DNA of 64,000 nucleotides from Larkinella rosea (GTDB taxonomy: Bacteria; Bacteroidota; Bacteroidia; Cytophagales; Spirosomataceae), in NCBI RefSeq assembly GCF_003858635.1, contig NZ_RQJO01000007.1:931941-995940 (forward strand), given 5' to 3'. The translations under genes were made by a program, and so were the position numbers. Of the stretch, positions 1 through 8,653 are shown one piece after another (the stretch's first letter is position 1; each line of letters begins with the position of its first letter). The notes under the pieces are model-generated. The model was not told the DNA's origin and searched no databases. It was given only the letters and a program-made list of their open reading frames with translations.

Positions 1-978
1 CAACCCGATCAGACATCGGGTTGAGGTTGTGGTGTAGCCCATAAAATTCCGATGCAGGGCTCCGTTTTGACGGGCCTGGTAGAGCGCGTCGTGGGGTAAT
101 GCAAAGTGATCCATACCAATTTCGCTGTACCCGCCCATTTCCAGCAATTCACGGCCGATTTCGTATAACGCCCGTTTCTCGGTGCCGGAAGGAAGATCCT
201 CATCCTGGAATCCCCGCTGACCGTTACCCTTGATCCAGGGAACGTGCGCGTAGGAATAAAACGAGATGCGATCGGGACGAAGCCGCCGGGTTTCCAGCAC
301 AGTTTGCCGAATGGAATCCGGTTTTTGAAAGGGTAACCCATAAATCAGGTCGTGGCTGATCGACGTATACCCGATTTCCCGCGCCCATTCGGTCACCCGC
401 TGCACATTTTCAACTGGCTGCATGCGGTGAATGGCGCGTTGAACAGTGGGATCATAATCCTGAACGCCAAAACTGACACGCCGAAATCCAGAATCATACA
501 GCACGTTTAAATGTTCCCGACTGGTATTATTGGGGTGTCCTTCCCAGCCGTATTCAAAACCGCCGGACGCCCGATCGGCCGAACTAAAAAGTCCGTCGAG
601 GAGCCGTTTCAGATTCTCCGCTGAAAAAAAGCTCGGTGTTCCTCCGCCCAGATGCAACTCCGCAATCTGCGGCTTCTCGGGCAACCGATCGCAATACAGA
701 TTCCACTCGGCTAAAACCGCTTTGATGTACCGTTCTTCCACAGCGTGGTTTCTGGTAATCCGCTTGTTACAGCCGCAAAACGTACAGAGGCTTTCGCAGT
801 ACGGCAAATGAATGTACAAACTGATTCCCTGGCGACGGTTGGTTGCCAAAAAACCGGCCAGCAACCGATCCAGCCAGATGGACTCGCTGAACGATGCAGC
901 CTCCCAGAAAGGTACCGTTGGATAGGAGGTGTAGCGCGGGCCGGGAACGTTGTATTTGCGGATCAGGTCAGTGTCCAT
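1..978 (-). CDS. hemN: Oxygen-independent coproporphyrinogen III oxidase (partial, C-terminus beyond left edge)
   Basis: Cytoplasmic radical-SAM enzyme that decarboxylates coproporphyrinogen III to protoporphyrinogen IX when oxygen is scarce. The minus frame is open from ATG at 978 to base 1 (326 codons). It starts MDTDLIRKYNVPGPRYTSYP, a typical HemN N-terminus. The radical-SAM cysteines fit C61-x3-C65-x2-C68 (CESLCTFC), followed by GGGTPSFF, EIGMDHFAL and a GYTTTSTRCLIGL stretch near the edge. The last resembles the HemN substrate-site loop, although TxTDLIG is more usual than TRCLIG. It is divergent from ccoI, 128 bp apart, with a palindrome in the middle of the gap. Haem supply beside cbb3 oxidase genes fits microaerobic respiration. 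Confidence 0.95.
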   Translation of the reverse strand, partial: MDTDLIRKYNVPGPRYTSYPTVPFWEAASFSESIWLDRLLAGFLATNRRQGISLYIHLPYCESLCTFCGCNKRITRNHAVEERYIKAVLAEWNLYCDRLPEKPQIAELHLGGGTPSFFSAENLKRLLDGLFSSADRASGGFEYGWEGHPNNTSREHLNVLYDSGFRRVSFGVQDYDPTVQRAIHRMQPVENVQRVTEWAREIGYTSISHDLIYGLPFQKPDSIRQTVLETRRLRPDRISFYSYAHVPWIKGNGQRGFQDEDLPSGTEKRALYEIGRELLEMGGYSEIGMDHFALPHDALYQARQNGALHRNFMGYTTTSTRCLIGL

Positions 979-1029
979 CGGGTTTCTTTTTTGCAAAAAT
1001 GATCCCACCGACAGTGGATTATTCTAATG

Positions 1030-1053
1030 ACAATCAGACTCGAAGCTGATTGT
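1030..1053. promoter_or_regulatory. Inverted repeat in the hemN/ccoI divergent promoter
   Basis: ACAATCAG (1030-1037) and CTGATTGT (1046-1053) form an exact 8-bp inverted repeat with an 8-nt spacer. Partial matches continue outward. It lies almost exactly in the centre of the 128-bp gap between the hemN and ccoI starts, where one dimeric regulator could control both. It does not match the TTGAT-N4-ATCAA FNR consensus. The operator role is inference. Confidence 0.45.
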
Positions 1054-1106
1054 TATCATGTCTGTTGCAGGGCAGAAAGTCAATTTTTGTAAAAAGATAA
1101 GGCATA

Positions 1107-3521
1107 ATGAGTCCAGTCCTTGCTACCCAACAGACGTGCTATCATTGCGGTACAACTTGTAATAAAACGATCCTTCTCGACGATAAACCGTTCTGCTGCG
1201 AAGGCTGCCAGGCGGTTTATCAGATTCTGAATGATAATCAGTTGTGTCAGTATTACAACCTAACTGCCGCGCCGGGTCAGTCGCCCAAAATCTCACGGTT
1301 CAGTTTTCTGGATCATCCCGACATCGTTGCCCAGCTGATTGATTTTTCGGATGGCAACCAGTCGAACGTTACATTTTACGTTCCCACGATTCATTGCAGT
1401 TCGTGTCTGTATTTGCTGGAACACCTGTACCGGCTGCATCCGGGCGTTCGTCGGTCGCGGGTGGATTTCCTCAAAAAACACGTTCACGTAACGTTTCAGC
1501 CCGCCGATTTGTCGCTCCGCCAGTTGGCCGAGTTGCTGACTTCATTGGGTTACGAACCGCTGATCAGCCTGAACGACGTGGTGCAGGAGCAGCAAAAACC
1601 GTCGTATAAACCGCGATTGTATAAACTGGCCGTTGCTGGTTTTTGTGCCGGAAACATCATGCTGTTCAGCTTCCCGGAATACCTCGGTCTGGATGATCCG
1701 GCGTTTCGGCGTTTGTTTGGCTACCTCAACTGGCTGTTGGCAACACCGGTCGTCTTTTACTCCGGGTGGGAGTATTTCGAATCGGTCTGGTCGGCGTTGC
1801 GCCGAAAAATGATTAACATCGATTTGCCCATCCTGACGGGAATCCTGACCGCCTACGGGCGGGGCATTTACGAGGTGCTGACGCAAACCGGCGCCGGTTA
1901 TTTTGATTCGGTTTCCGGGCTGATTTTCTTTTTGCTTATCGGCAAATGGTTTCAAAAACACACCTACGATTTTCTGTCGTTCGAACGCGATTACAAATCC
2001 TATTTTCCACTGGCGGTGACGGTTTTGAAGCCGGATGGTGAACAGGCGGTTCCGGTGGCCCAGGTAAAAAAAGGCGATCACCTCCGTATCCGGAATGGTG
2101 AGCTGATTCCTGCCGATGGCATTCTGTATCATGGACAGGCCACCATAGATTACAGCTTTGTTACCGGAGAATCTGAACCGGAATACAAACATGTGGGATC
2201 GCTGCTCTATGCCGGAGGCAAGCAGATCGGCGAAACCATTGAACTGGAGGTTGTCCGGGAAGTTTCGCAGAGTTACCTGACCCAGCTCTGGAACAACGAC
2301 ACGTTCCGCAAAGGTGCTCCCAGCCGGATTCGCACCTTTGCCGATCTGGTCGGCAACTACTTCACCATCTGTGTACTTACTCTGGCTTTTCTGGTCGGAA
2401 CGTACTGGTATTTGAACGATGCTTCACGGGCGGTAAACGCCTTCACGGCCATTCTGATCATTGCCTGCCCCTGTGTTTTGTCGCTATCCTACCCATTCGC
2501 GCTGGGCAACGGCATGCGGATGTTGGGAAAACTGAGGCTTTATCTGAAAAACGGCGATGTTATGGAAAAACTCGCGGCCTGTGATACCATCGTTTTCGAT
2601 AAAACCGGCACGCTAACCGTTAGCAAAACCGCTCCCGACAAGGATGAAAATTCAGTTTGCGAGCATTTCAAGAAACCGCTCACTGACCAGGAACGGTCGA
2701 TGATCGCTTCGCTGGCGAATCATTCAGCCCATCCGCTCAGTCGGCGATTATTGACCCATTTAACTGACTTTCAGCTATTTTCAGTTAATAATTTTATAGA
2801 AATACCGGGTCAGGGGGTCGAGGGTGTGATCGATGGGCAGGCTCAGATCCGGATAGGCTCCCGTTCTTTTGTTGGTTCGGATGCTTTGGCTAACCGGGAG
2901 TCAGAGGATTCGGTGGTGCACGTCTGCATCAATCACCAGTACCGGGGATGGTTTCAGTTTTCGACTCAATACCGCGCAGGCATTGAAAATATGCTGGCGG
3001 CTTTGCGCCCGGATTATGATTTACAGTTGCTTTCGGGTGACAATGATGCGGCCCGCACCGAATTGCAACGCTGGTTTCCGGCCCCAAATCAGATGGTTTT
3101 TAACTGCCATCCCCAGCAAAAACTGGACGTAATCCGGGCGCTGCAATCTGCTGGTCGAACGGTGCTGATGATAGGCGATGGCCTGAATGATGCCGGAGCC
3201 TTACGCCAAGCCGATGCAGGCATTGCTGTTACCGACGACACCATTCAGTTTACGCCCGCCAGCGATGGGATTTTAGCCGCCGACAGTCTGCGCAATCTGG
3301 CTGGTTTTTTAACCTATTGCCGGTTTGGCATGCGTCTGATTCGCTTTAGCTTTTGTATTTCCCTGATTTACAATTGCATCGGGTTATCTTATGCGGTAAC
3401 GGGAAACTTATCACCGGTTGTGGCAGCCATTTTGATGCCGTTGAGTTCAGCAACGATGGTGTTGATTGCGACGCTGGGAATGCGGTGGCGGGGAGCGGTT
3501 TTGATGAAGGAGGCAAACTAA
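1107..3521 (+). CDS. ccoI: Copper-translocating P-type ATPase for cbb3 oxidase assembly
   Basis: P1B-type ATPase of 804 residues, expected to move copper across the inner membrane for the cbb3 Cu-B site. The N-terminus has a cysteine-rich cluster (C11-x2-C14, then CCEGC), followed by an HMA domain with C97-x2-C100. Membrane helices carry the CPC metal site at 454-456. The phosphorylation loop starts at D498 (DKTGTLT), and the hinge motif GDGLNDAGAL is near 690. The extra N-terminal cysteine domain is typical of FixI/CcoI rather than general CopA. The ATG at 1107 follows a purine-rich stretch. The cbb3 genes are on the same strand downstream, separated by three minus-strand genes. Confidence 0.93.
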   Translation: MSPVLATQQTCYHCGTTCNKTILLDDKPFCCEGCQAVYQILNDNQLCQYYNLTAAPGQSPKISRFSFLDHPDIVAQLIDFSDGNQSNVTFYVPTIHCSSCLYLLEHLYRLHPGVRRSRVDFLKKHVHVTFQPADLSLRQLAELLTSLGYEPLISLNDVVQEQQKPSYKPRLYKLAVAGFCAGNIMLFSFPEYLGLDDPAFRRLFGYLNWLLATPVVFYSGWEYFESVWSALRRKMINIDLPILTGILTAYGRGIYEVLTQTGAGYFDSVSGLIFFLLIGKWFQKHTYDFLSFERDYKSYFPLAVTVLKPDGEQAVPVAQVKKGDHLRIRNGELIPADGILYHGQATIDYSFVTGESEPEYKHVGSLLYAGGKQIGETIELEVVREVSQSYLTQLWNNDTFRKGAPSRIRTFADLVGNYFTICVLTLAFLVGTYWYLNDASRAVNAFTAILIIACPCVLSLSYPFALGNGMRMLGKLRLYLKNGDVMEKLAACDTIVFDKTGTLTVSKTAPDKDENSVCEHFKKPLTDQERSMIASLANHSAHPLSRRLLTHLTDFQLFSVNNFIEIPGQGVEGVIDGQAQIRIGSRSFVGSDALANRESEDSVVHVCINHQYRGWFQFSTQYRAGIENMLAALRPDYDLQLLSGDNDAARTELQRWFPAPNQMVFNCHPQQKLDVIRALQSAGRTVLMIGDGLNDAGALRQADAGIAVTDDTIQFTPASDGILAADSLRNLAGFLTYCRFGMRLIRFSFCISLIYNCIGLSYAVTGNLSPVVAAILMPLSSATMVLIATLGMRWRGAVLMKEAN

Positions 3522-3540
3522 TTGAGCAGAGGTTGGGATA

Positions 3541-3566
3541 AAAAAGGGGCTAAAACGCCCCTTTTT
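3541..3566. terminator. Bidirectional rho-independent terminator
   Basis: A-rich left arm plus GGGGC pairs with GCCCC plus a T-run around a short TAAAAC loop. It lies between the convergent ccoI (stop 3521) and desaturase (stop 3570) genes and has T-tracts on both strands. Confidence 0.85.
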
Positions 3567-3569
3567 CGT

Positions 3570-4319
3570 TTACATGTACTCCAAATCCCGCCCTCGGCGT
3601 AACTTCAGAACTTTCAATTTGTTCAGGAGGAGAATCAGCGGATAAGCCGGATCGAACTCGTGCCACCGAAAACCGCCGAAATTGGCCCGACCACCGAATT
3701 TATGGTGATTGTTGTGGTAAGCCTCCCCCATCATCAGAAAATCAAAAGGTAACAGATTTTTGGCCGTATCATTCACTTCGAAATTCGTGTATCCGTAGCG
3801 GTGCGAATACCAGTTGATGATGGCGCCGTGAATCGGTCCCATCAGGAAATGAAAAGGTAACAGCAGAAACATCCACCAGGCCGTCGCAAAATGGATGTAG
3901 AACAAGACATAAGCCGTTCCCCAGGCAATCCGAACGGGCCATAGGTCACCGAACCATTCCATCCAGGCCCAGTTTGGAACGCCTTTTTTAAACTTTTCCG
4001 GAATCGTGTCACGGTGATGAACAATGTTGTTATAAAACGATTTCGTCTTCCACATCATGTCGAAAAGTCCGTTCGAAAAGTCCGGCGAGTGCGGATCGTT
4101 TTCCGTATCGGCGTAGGCGTGGTGAAGCCGGTGCATGATTCCGTAGGCGCGGGGACTCAGAAAAGACGACCCCTGAGAGAGGAAGGTGAGTACATAAAAA
4201 AACTTTTCCCAGCCTTTGCTCATGGTAAACATCTGGTGAGCGGCATAGCGGTGGAGAAAAAAGGTCTGCATCAGCACCGACAGGTACCAATGGGCTACAA
4301 AAAACAGGAGAATGGGCAT
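3570..4319 (-). CDS. Acyl-CoA/fatty acid desaturase (copy 1)
   Basis: Membrane-bound di-iron desaturase of 249 residues, predicted to put a double bond into saturated acyl chains (delta-9 type by family). All three histidine boxes are visible: HRYAAH near residue 24, HRLHH near 64 and the C-terminal HNNHH near 205. Hydrophobic segments lie between them. It is shorter than classical stearoyl-CoA desaturases and lacks a cytochrome b5 fusion, so it needs an external electron donor. It is paralogous to the 270-residue gene at 19472-20284, sharing TMSKxWExFF and LSQGSSxLSPRAY. It is not obviously linked to the respiratory genes around it. Substrate position is not determinable here. Confidence 0.9.
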   Translation of the reverse strand: MPILLFFVAHWYLSVLMQTFFLHRYAAHQMFTMSKGWEKFFYVLTFLSQGSSFLSPRAYGIMHRLHHAYADTENDPHSPDFSNGLFDMMWKTKSFYNNIVHHRDTIPEKFKKGVPNWAWMEWFGDLWPVRIAWGTAYVLFYIHFATAWWMFLLLPFHFLMGPIHGAIINWYSHRYGYTNFEVNDTAKNLLPFDFLMMGEAYHNNHHKFGGRANFGGFRWHEFDPAYPLILLLNKLKVLKLRRGRDLEYM

Positions 4320-4499
4320 ACAAAAAAGGCGAGCGTTGGCAGGCTCTCCATAACGGTTAGAAAATGAGAAGAAGGTCCCGAAAACCGGATAACCTTAACC
4401 GCAAAGGTGATTGACCCCCGATGGCTTTGCCATGAGTCCCGTCATTTTTCCACCTGACAGAGATCAGTGCTCTATCCGCCCAGGTGTTATAAAAACAAC
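4320..4499. other. Short intergenic stretch without a recognised gene
   Basis: About 240 bp separates the desaturase start (4319) from the NTF2-like lipoprotein stop (4559). Apart from the terminator at 4500-4537 I see no coding signal. It presumably holds the desaturase promoter on the minus strand. Confidence 0.5.
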
Positions 4500-4537
4500 A
4501 AACCGGTACCGGAACATCACTGCTCCGGCACCGGTTT
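4500..4537 (-). terminator. Terminator of the NTF2-like lipoprotein transcript
   Basis: AAACCGGTACCGGA (4500-4513) pairs with TCCGGCACCGGTTT (4524-4537) with one mismatch. Read on the minus strand, the stem is followed by a T-rich GTTGTTTTTAT. It sits just past the stop of the gene ending at 4559. Confidence 0.75.
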
Positions 4538-4558
4538 GGGCTTCTTACGAGATCGATT

Positions 4559-5044
4559 TTATTGCATGTGTCTGGCAGGAACCACATTCGTTCCGGTTCG
4601 AACGGGCAAATCTTCCAGTTGAGCGTAACTCAATTTCCAGGTATTATCGGCTCCTTTTTTCCAGAGCAGCATAAAATTTCCTTCGCCGATGCCCTTGGGT
4701 TCATCCGAATTGGCGGGCAATACCTCCACCGCAAATGTCCCGGCTTCGTAGGCGGTCTGGTTGTCCGATCCCGAACTCATTGCGTAAATTTTCAGGTCAT
4801 CCAGAGTCGGAAGCGTGGCGCGGACCCATTTGTTCGAAACCTCCGATTTCCCCTGCCAGTGGCTGCTTCCCTGCACAAACTGTACATCGTCGGCCAGAAA
4901 TCCAATGATTTTATCGGCCTCTTTCGTATTCCAGGCACTGATAAACTGCTTATTCAGTTCCTGAATCGTGACGGTTTCCTGCGTTGCCGTTGAACAGGCC
5001 GTACCCAGCACCATCAGCAACAACATATACATAACAGATTTCAT
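4559..5044 (-). CDS. NTF2/SnoaL-like (DUF4440-type) lipoprotein
   Basis: 161-residue predicted lipoprotein. The signal peptide MKSVMYMLLLMVLGTAC ends in a lipobox with C17. The mature part resembles the NTF2/SnoaL fold: an N-terminal helix (TIQELNKQFISAWNTKEADKIIGFLADD) followed by beta-rich sequence with the phrase 'VQFVQGSSHWQGKSEV'. Members are either ketosteroid-isomerase-like enzymes or ligand-binding pockets. No catalytic assignment is possible here. It is 43 bp downstream of the glycine-zipper gene on the same strand, so probably co-transcribed, and it ends in a clear terminator. Confidence 0.7.
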   Translation of the reverse strand: MKSVMYMLLLMVLGTACSTATQETVTIQELNKQFISAWNTKEADKIIGFLADDVQFVQGSSHWQGKSEVSNKWVRATLPTLDDLKIYAMSSGSDNQTAYEAGTFAVEVLPANSDEPKGIGEGNFMLLWKKGADNTWKLSYAQLEDLPVRTGTNVVPARHMQ

Positions 5045-5087
5045 GATTTTATCTTTTTTGTGTGAAATGGGATAAACGCTGGCCTTA

Positions 5088-5621
5088 TTACCAGCTTTTT
5101 TGCCGGTATTCGGTCAAGCCGTAGGGCGAATCCGAAAGACCGTAGAACGGATTTGGTAAATAACCCTGATTCAGGATGTACAAAGCCGGATTGCTTTCGG
5201 CTTCCGTAGGCTGTGCGGTTGCAACCGCTGTGAATGCCGGCGTGGGCGTGGGCGATTTAACGGGTCGCGTCACCGAGACTGAGCGCTTCGTGATGGAAGG
5301 GGCCGCATTCGTATTGGCGGCTAAAACCGGTTTTCCCGCCGTCTGGCGCCCGGCTTCTTCCCAGGCCGCTTTTTTGCGTTTGTTGTCGATGTGCTTGCCA
5401 ATCGCATAGCCCCCAACTCCGCCGACCACTCCGCCGATGACCCCACCCACAACCCGGTTTCGTTTGTTGATGATGGCCCCGGCTGTTGCTCCAACCCCAA
5501 CGCCAATGGCGGTTCCTTTCGCCTGCGGGCTCCAGCGTTTCAAAAGCTGTGCCTGAACCGATTGTGCCACCAGCAACACCGCCAGCAGCATGGGAATATA
5601 TTTTTTGTGCGTCGTTTTCAT
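5088..5621 (-). CDS. Exported glycine-zipper protein
   Basis: 177 residues with a Sec signal peptide (MKTTHKKYIPMLLAVLLVAQSVQAQ). Residues about 36-77 form a glycine zipper (GTAIGVGVGATAGAI, then GGVIGGVVGGVGGYAIGKH), as in YMGG/17-kDa-type surface proteins. Such segments insert in or lie along membranes. A short basic stretch (HIDNKRKKAAWEEAGRQ) and a low-complexity, Thr/Pro-rich C-terminal half follow. The likely location is the outer envelope and the function is unknown. It probably heads a two-gene transcript with the NTF2-like lipoprotein. Confidence 0.65.
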   Translation of the reverse strand: MKTTHKKYIPMLLAVLLVAQSVQAQLLKRWSPQAKGTAIGVGVGATAGAIINKRNRVVGGVIGGVVGGVGGYAIGKHIDNKRKKAAWEEAGRQTAGKPVLAANTNAAPSITKRSVSVTRPVKSPTPTPAFTAVATAQPTEAESNPALYILNQGYLPNPFYGLSDSPYGLTEYRQKSW

Positions 5622-6155
5622 GGCTTCTCTTTTTCATTGGTGAATGCCCTATTGACAGCCTGATGAATCCAAAGTTTAAAAACCGGTAACTTCTATCGCG
5701 GAAAAATGGCGGAAAAACTGGTTTTAGGATGGTGCAGCTGTCGATGAAATAGCCTGGTTAATCGATTCATCATCGCAATTCGTCGATCTTTCCTTTAGCT
5801 AAAAAAATCTTCAAAAAATTCTGAATTTTTCTGACACCCAACCCGTCGAAAGCACCCAGTAAGCCTGATCAATCGGTGGGTTCAGGCTGCTTACAGCGGC
5901 CAAAAACCGGGCAGGTGTTTGCCGACGGAAGAAAATCTCAGGAATGATCCAGCCGGAATAGTCACGTTTTGCTGCTTTTCCACTGTAAAAAACCGGTTGG
6001 ACCTCAGAAAGAAGTCTTCCGAAAACCTCCGTTGCCCACTACAAAAGCCGTTCTTTGACCTGACTGACTCTAATCACCTCCACAGTTGATCAGGCTCATA
6101 CCTCCTCCGTAACCAATCGGCCAATTTTGGGGCTGTAATAGTTACCAAAACCGTC
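5622..6155. other. 534-bp intergenic region upstream of the cbb3 operon
   Basis: There is no convincing gene. It should contain the divergent promoters of the glycine-zipper gene and the ccoS-ccoNO operon. An 11-bp sequence occurs once in each orientation (5862-5872 and 6086-6096). A small A/T hairpin lies near 5810-5830. No TTGAT-N4-ATCAA box was found by eye. Confidence 0.5.
5862..6096. repeat. Inverted 11-bp pair upstream of ccoS
   Basis: AGCCTGATCAA at 5862-5872 is the exact reverse complement of TTGATCAGGCT at 6086-6096. The two are about 213 bp apart, and the second copy ends 60 bp before the ccoS start. Each half contains TTGATCA. Looping between two bound regulators is possible but unproven. 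Confidence 0.4.
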
Positions 6156-6338
6156 ATGCAAGTCATTTTTTTCATGGTCGGCATCAGTCTGACACTGGCT
6201 CTGGGGTTTCTGGGAGCATTTTTCTGGTCAATGCGAAACGGACAGAATGATGACCTCTACACGCCATCCATGCGCCTGTTACTGGATGACGATCAGACCC
6301 CTTCCGAATCTCCCGCACGTAACCAATCGTCTTTATGA
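6156..6338 (+). CDS. ccoS: cbb3 oxidase maturation protein CcoS
   Basis: 60-residue single-helix inner-membrane protein needed in other bacteria for cofactor incorporation into cbb3 oxidase. The sequence fits the family closely: MQVIFFMVGISLTLALGFLGAFFW, a small glycine in the helix, then SMRNGQNDDLYTPSMRLLLDDD. It overlaps ccoNO by four bases (ATGA at 6335-6338), which indicates translational coupling. It is the first gene of the structural operon. Confidence 0.93.
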   Translation: MQVIFFMVGISLTLALGFLGAFFWSMRNGQNDDLYTPSMRLLLDDDQTPSESPARNQSSL

Positions 6339-8533
6339 ATGTATTAATTGAACCCAGTTCGTCCGGATTACCCACTCAACCCGATTCATTTCGCCGGGTT
6401 CCGAACCCACCAGCGCCGGTTGTGGAACGTTTTGCTTACGACAATGCCATTGTTCGCAATTTCGCCATCGCCACCATCATCTGGGGAGTTATCGGCATGC
6501 TGGTGGGTGTTCTCGTAGCTTCTCAGCTCTTTGCTCCGGCGGCCAACCTCGGCAATCAGTACACCACGTTCGGACGGATTCGGCCCCTGCATACGAATGC
6601 GGTTATTTTTGCGTTCGTCGGTAATGCCATATTTATGGGGGTTTATTACTCGCTGCAACGGCTCTGTAAAGCCCGGATGTTCAGCGATTTTTTGAGTAAA
6701 CTCCATTTCTGGGGCTGGCAGGCCGTCATTCTGTCGGCGGTTTTAACCTTGCCACTGGGCATCACCACCTCGCACGAATACGCCGAACTCGAATGGCCGA
6801 TCGACATTGCCATCACGCTGGTGTGGGTAGTTTTCGGGATCAACATGTTTGGTACAATCATCAAACGCCGGGAACGCCACCTTTACGTCGCCATCTGGTT
6901 TTACATTGCAACGTTCGTGACGGTAGCGGTTTTGCACATCATCAATTCGTTCGAAATGCCGGTTAGCCTGTTCAAAAGCTATTATCTCTACGCCGGAGTT
7001 CAGGATGCGCTGGTGCAGTGGTGGTACGGTCACAATGCCGTGGCTTTCTTCCTGACAACACCCTATTTAGGCATGATGTACTATTTTCTGCCGAAAATGG
7101 CCAACCGACCGGTTTATTCGTACCGACTGTCCATTCTCCACTTCTGGGCGTTGATCTTTATATACATTTGGGCAGGACCACACCACTTGTTGTATACGTC
7201 TCTGCCCGATTGGGCACAATCGCTGGGCGTCGTGTTTTCGGTTATGCTGATCGCGCCTTCCTGGGGTGGTATGATCAACGGCCTGCTGACGTTGCGCGGA
7301 GCCTGGGACAAAGTTCGGGAAGATACCATCCTAAAATTTATGGTTGTCGGTCTGACTTCGTACGGAATGGCGACTTTTGAAGGACCGATGTTATCGCTCA
7401 AAAACGTCAATGCCATTGCACACTTTACGGACTGGATCGTGGCCCACGTCCACGTTGGGGCCCTCGGCTGGAACGGTTTCCTGACATTTGCGATCCTGTA
7501 CTGGCTGCTGCCCCGGCTGTATCACACGCCACTGTATTCTAAAAAACTGCTGAATATCCACTTCTGGATCGGCACTCTCGGTATCCTGTTTTACGCGGTT
7601 CCGATGTATATCTCCGGTTTCCTGCAGGGGATGATGTGGAAAGAATTTACTCCCGAAGGAACGCTGAAGTACCCCGGTTTTCTGGAAACAACACTCCAGA
7701 TTCTACCCATGCACATGATGCGGGCCCTGGGCGGAGCCTTGTACCTGATTGGTGCCGTTCTGATGGCTTATAACCTGTTTAAAACGATGGCGGCCGGTTC
7801 GCTCGTCGCCAACGAAGCCGCCGAAGCTCCGGCTTTGGAGAACGTTTACGTGGCAACGGGCACCGATACGTACTGGCACCGCTGGTTTGAACGTAAGCCC
7901 ATTCCGCTCCTCATCGGATCGCTGGTCATGATTCTGGTGGGGTCATTGATCGAATTGGTTCCGACATTTATGGTGGAATCGAACGTGCCAACCATCGCTT
8001 CCGTCCAGCCCTACACGGCCCTGGAAGTTCAGGGACGCGACATTTACATCAAGGAAGGTTGCGTCAATTGCCACACGCAGATGGTTCGGCCCTTCCGCAG
8101 TGAAACCGAGCGGTATGGCGAATACTCCAAAGCGGGCGAGTTTGTGTACGATCACCCGTTTCTGTGGGGCTCCAAGCGGACCGGACCGGATCTGCACCGG
8201 GAAGGCGGCAAATACCCCGATTCCTGGCATTTTCACCACATGCGCGAACCGGTGTCGATGTCGCCTGGCTCCATCATGCCGCCCTATCCGTGGTTGCTGG
8301 AACAGAAGCTGGATCTGTCCAACACATCGGCAAAGCTGAACGCGCTGAAAGCCGTTGGGGTTCCGTACGATAACCTCCAGATTGCCAACGCAGAAGCAAA
8401 TGCCCAAGCGCAGGCGACCGAAGTAAGTCGGCGGCTGGCCAAAGAAGGAATCAAGATACAGTCTGACCGCGAAATCGTCGCCCTGATCGCGTACCTCCAG
8501 CGGCTGGGAACGGATATTAAGAAACTGGAATGA
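6335..8533 (+). CDS. ccoNO: Fused cbb3-type cytochrome c oxidase subunits I and II (CcoN-CcoO)
   Basis: 732-residue fusion of the catalytic haem-copper subunit CcoN (about residues 30-490) and the monohaem cytochrome c subunit CcoO (about 505-732), in the inner membrane. It reduces oxygen to water with high affinity and pumps protons. CcoN features are many helices, WYGHNAVAFFLTTPYLG and AGPHHLLYTSLP (Cu-B histidines and the region of the cross-linked tyrosine) and H371/H373 in AHVHVGALGWNG (haem ligands). CcoO carries one haem-binding CVNCH at 576-580, followed by MVRPFRSETERYGEYS. The fusion is found in many Bacteroidota, where separate ccoN and ccoO are absent. The stop codon runs directly into a hairpin element. 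Confidence 0.97.
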   Translation: MNVLIEPSSSGLPTQPDSFRRVPNPPAPVVERFAYDNAIVRNFAIATIIWGVIGMLVGVLVASQLFAPAANLGNQYTTFGRIRPLHTNAVIFAFVGNAIFMGVYYSLQRLCKARMFSDFLSKLHFWGWQAVILSAVLTLPLGITTSHEYAELEWPIDIAITLVWVVFGINMFGTIIKRRERHLYVAIWFYIATFVTVAVLHIINSFEMPVSLFKSYYLYAGVQDALVQWWYGHNAVAFFLTTPYLGMMYYFLPKMANRPVYSYRLSILHFWALIFIYIWAGPHHLLYTSLPDWAQSLGVVFSVMLIAPSWGGMINGLLTLRGAWDKVREDTILKFMVVGLTSYGMATFEGPMLSLKNVNAIAHFTDWIVAHVHVGALGWNGFLTFAILYWLLPRLYHTPLYSKKLLNIHFWIGTLGILFYAVPMYISGFLQGMMWKEFTPEGTLKYPGFLETTLQILPMHMMRALGGALYLIGAVLMAYNLFKTMAAGSLVANEAAEAPALENVYVATGTDTYWHRWFERKPIPLLIGSLVMILVGSLIELVPTFMVESNVPTIASVQPYTALEVQGRDIYIKEGCVNCHTQMVRPFRSETERYGEYSKAGEFVYDHPFLWGSKRTGPDLHREGGKYPDSWHFHHMREPVSMSPGSIMPPYPWLLEQKLDLSNTSAKLNALKAVGVPYDNLQIANAEANAQAQATEVSRRLAKEGIKIQSDREIVALIAYLQRLGTDIKKLE

Positions 8534-8620
8534 GGATGATGATTGACCATTGACCGTCGTCATAGATCAACAGTCTACCGACAATTGTTAATGGCCAATC
8601 GTCGATATCAATCGTCATCC
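8534..8620. repeat. Post-stop hairpin element, TGACCATTGACC class (copy 1)
   Basis: It begins at the base after the ccoNO stop. The outer stem is GGATGATGATTGA (8534-8546) with TCAATCGTCATCC (8608-8620), 12 of 13 paired plus a G-T. Internal ATTGACCATTGACC and GGCCAATCG units are similar to those at 50664-50745 and 62441-62504. There is no T-run after it, so it is not a classical terminator. It lies between ccoNO and ccoQ within the operon. Confidence 0.6.
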
Positions 8621-8653
8621 TTCAATCAAAAATCCCCCATCATTCACAAAACA

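Noticed and set aside
1542-2192. Long minus-strand open frame (216 codons) inside ccoI
   Set aside because: It is antisense to a confidently identified P-type ATPase; amino-acid content is not protein-like and no domain is recognisable.
5622-6155. FNR-type box upstream of the cbb3 operon
   Set aside because: TTGATCA half-sites exist but no TTGAT-N4-ATCAA was found by eye.
8543-8653. Longer N-terminus for ccoQ
   Set aside because: It would translate the hairpin element; the ATG at 8654 gives the normal CcoQ N-terminus.
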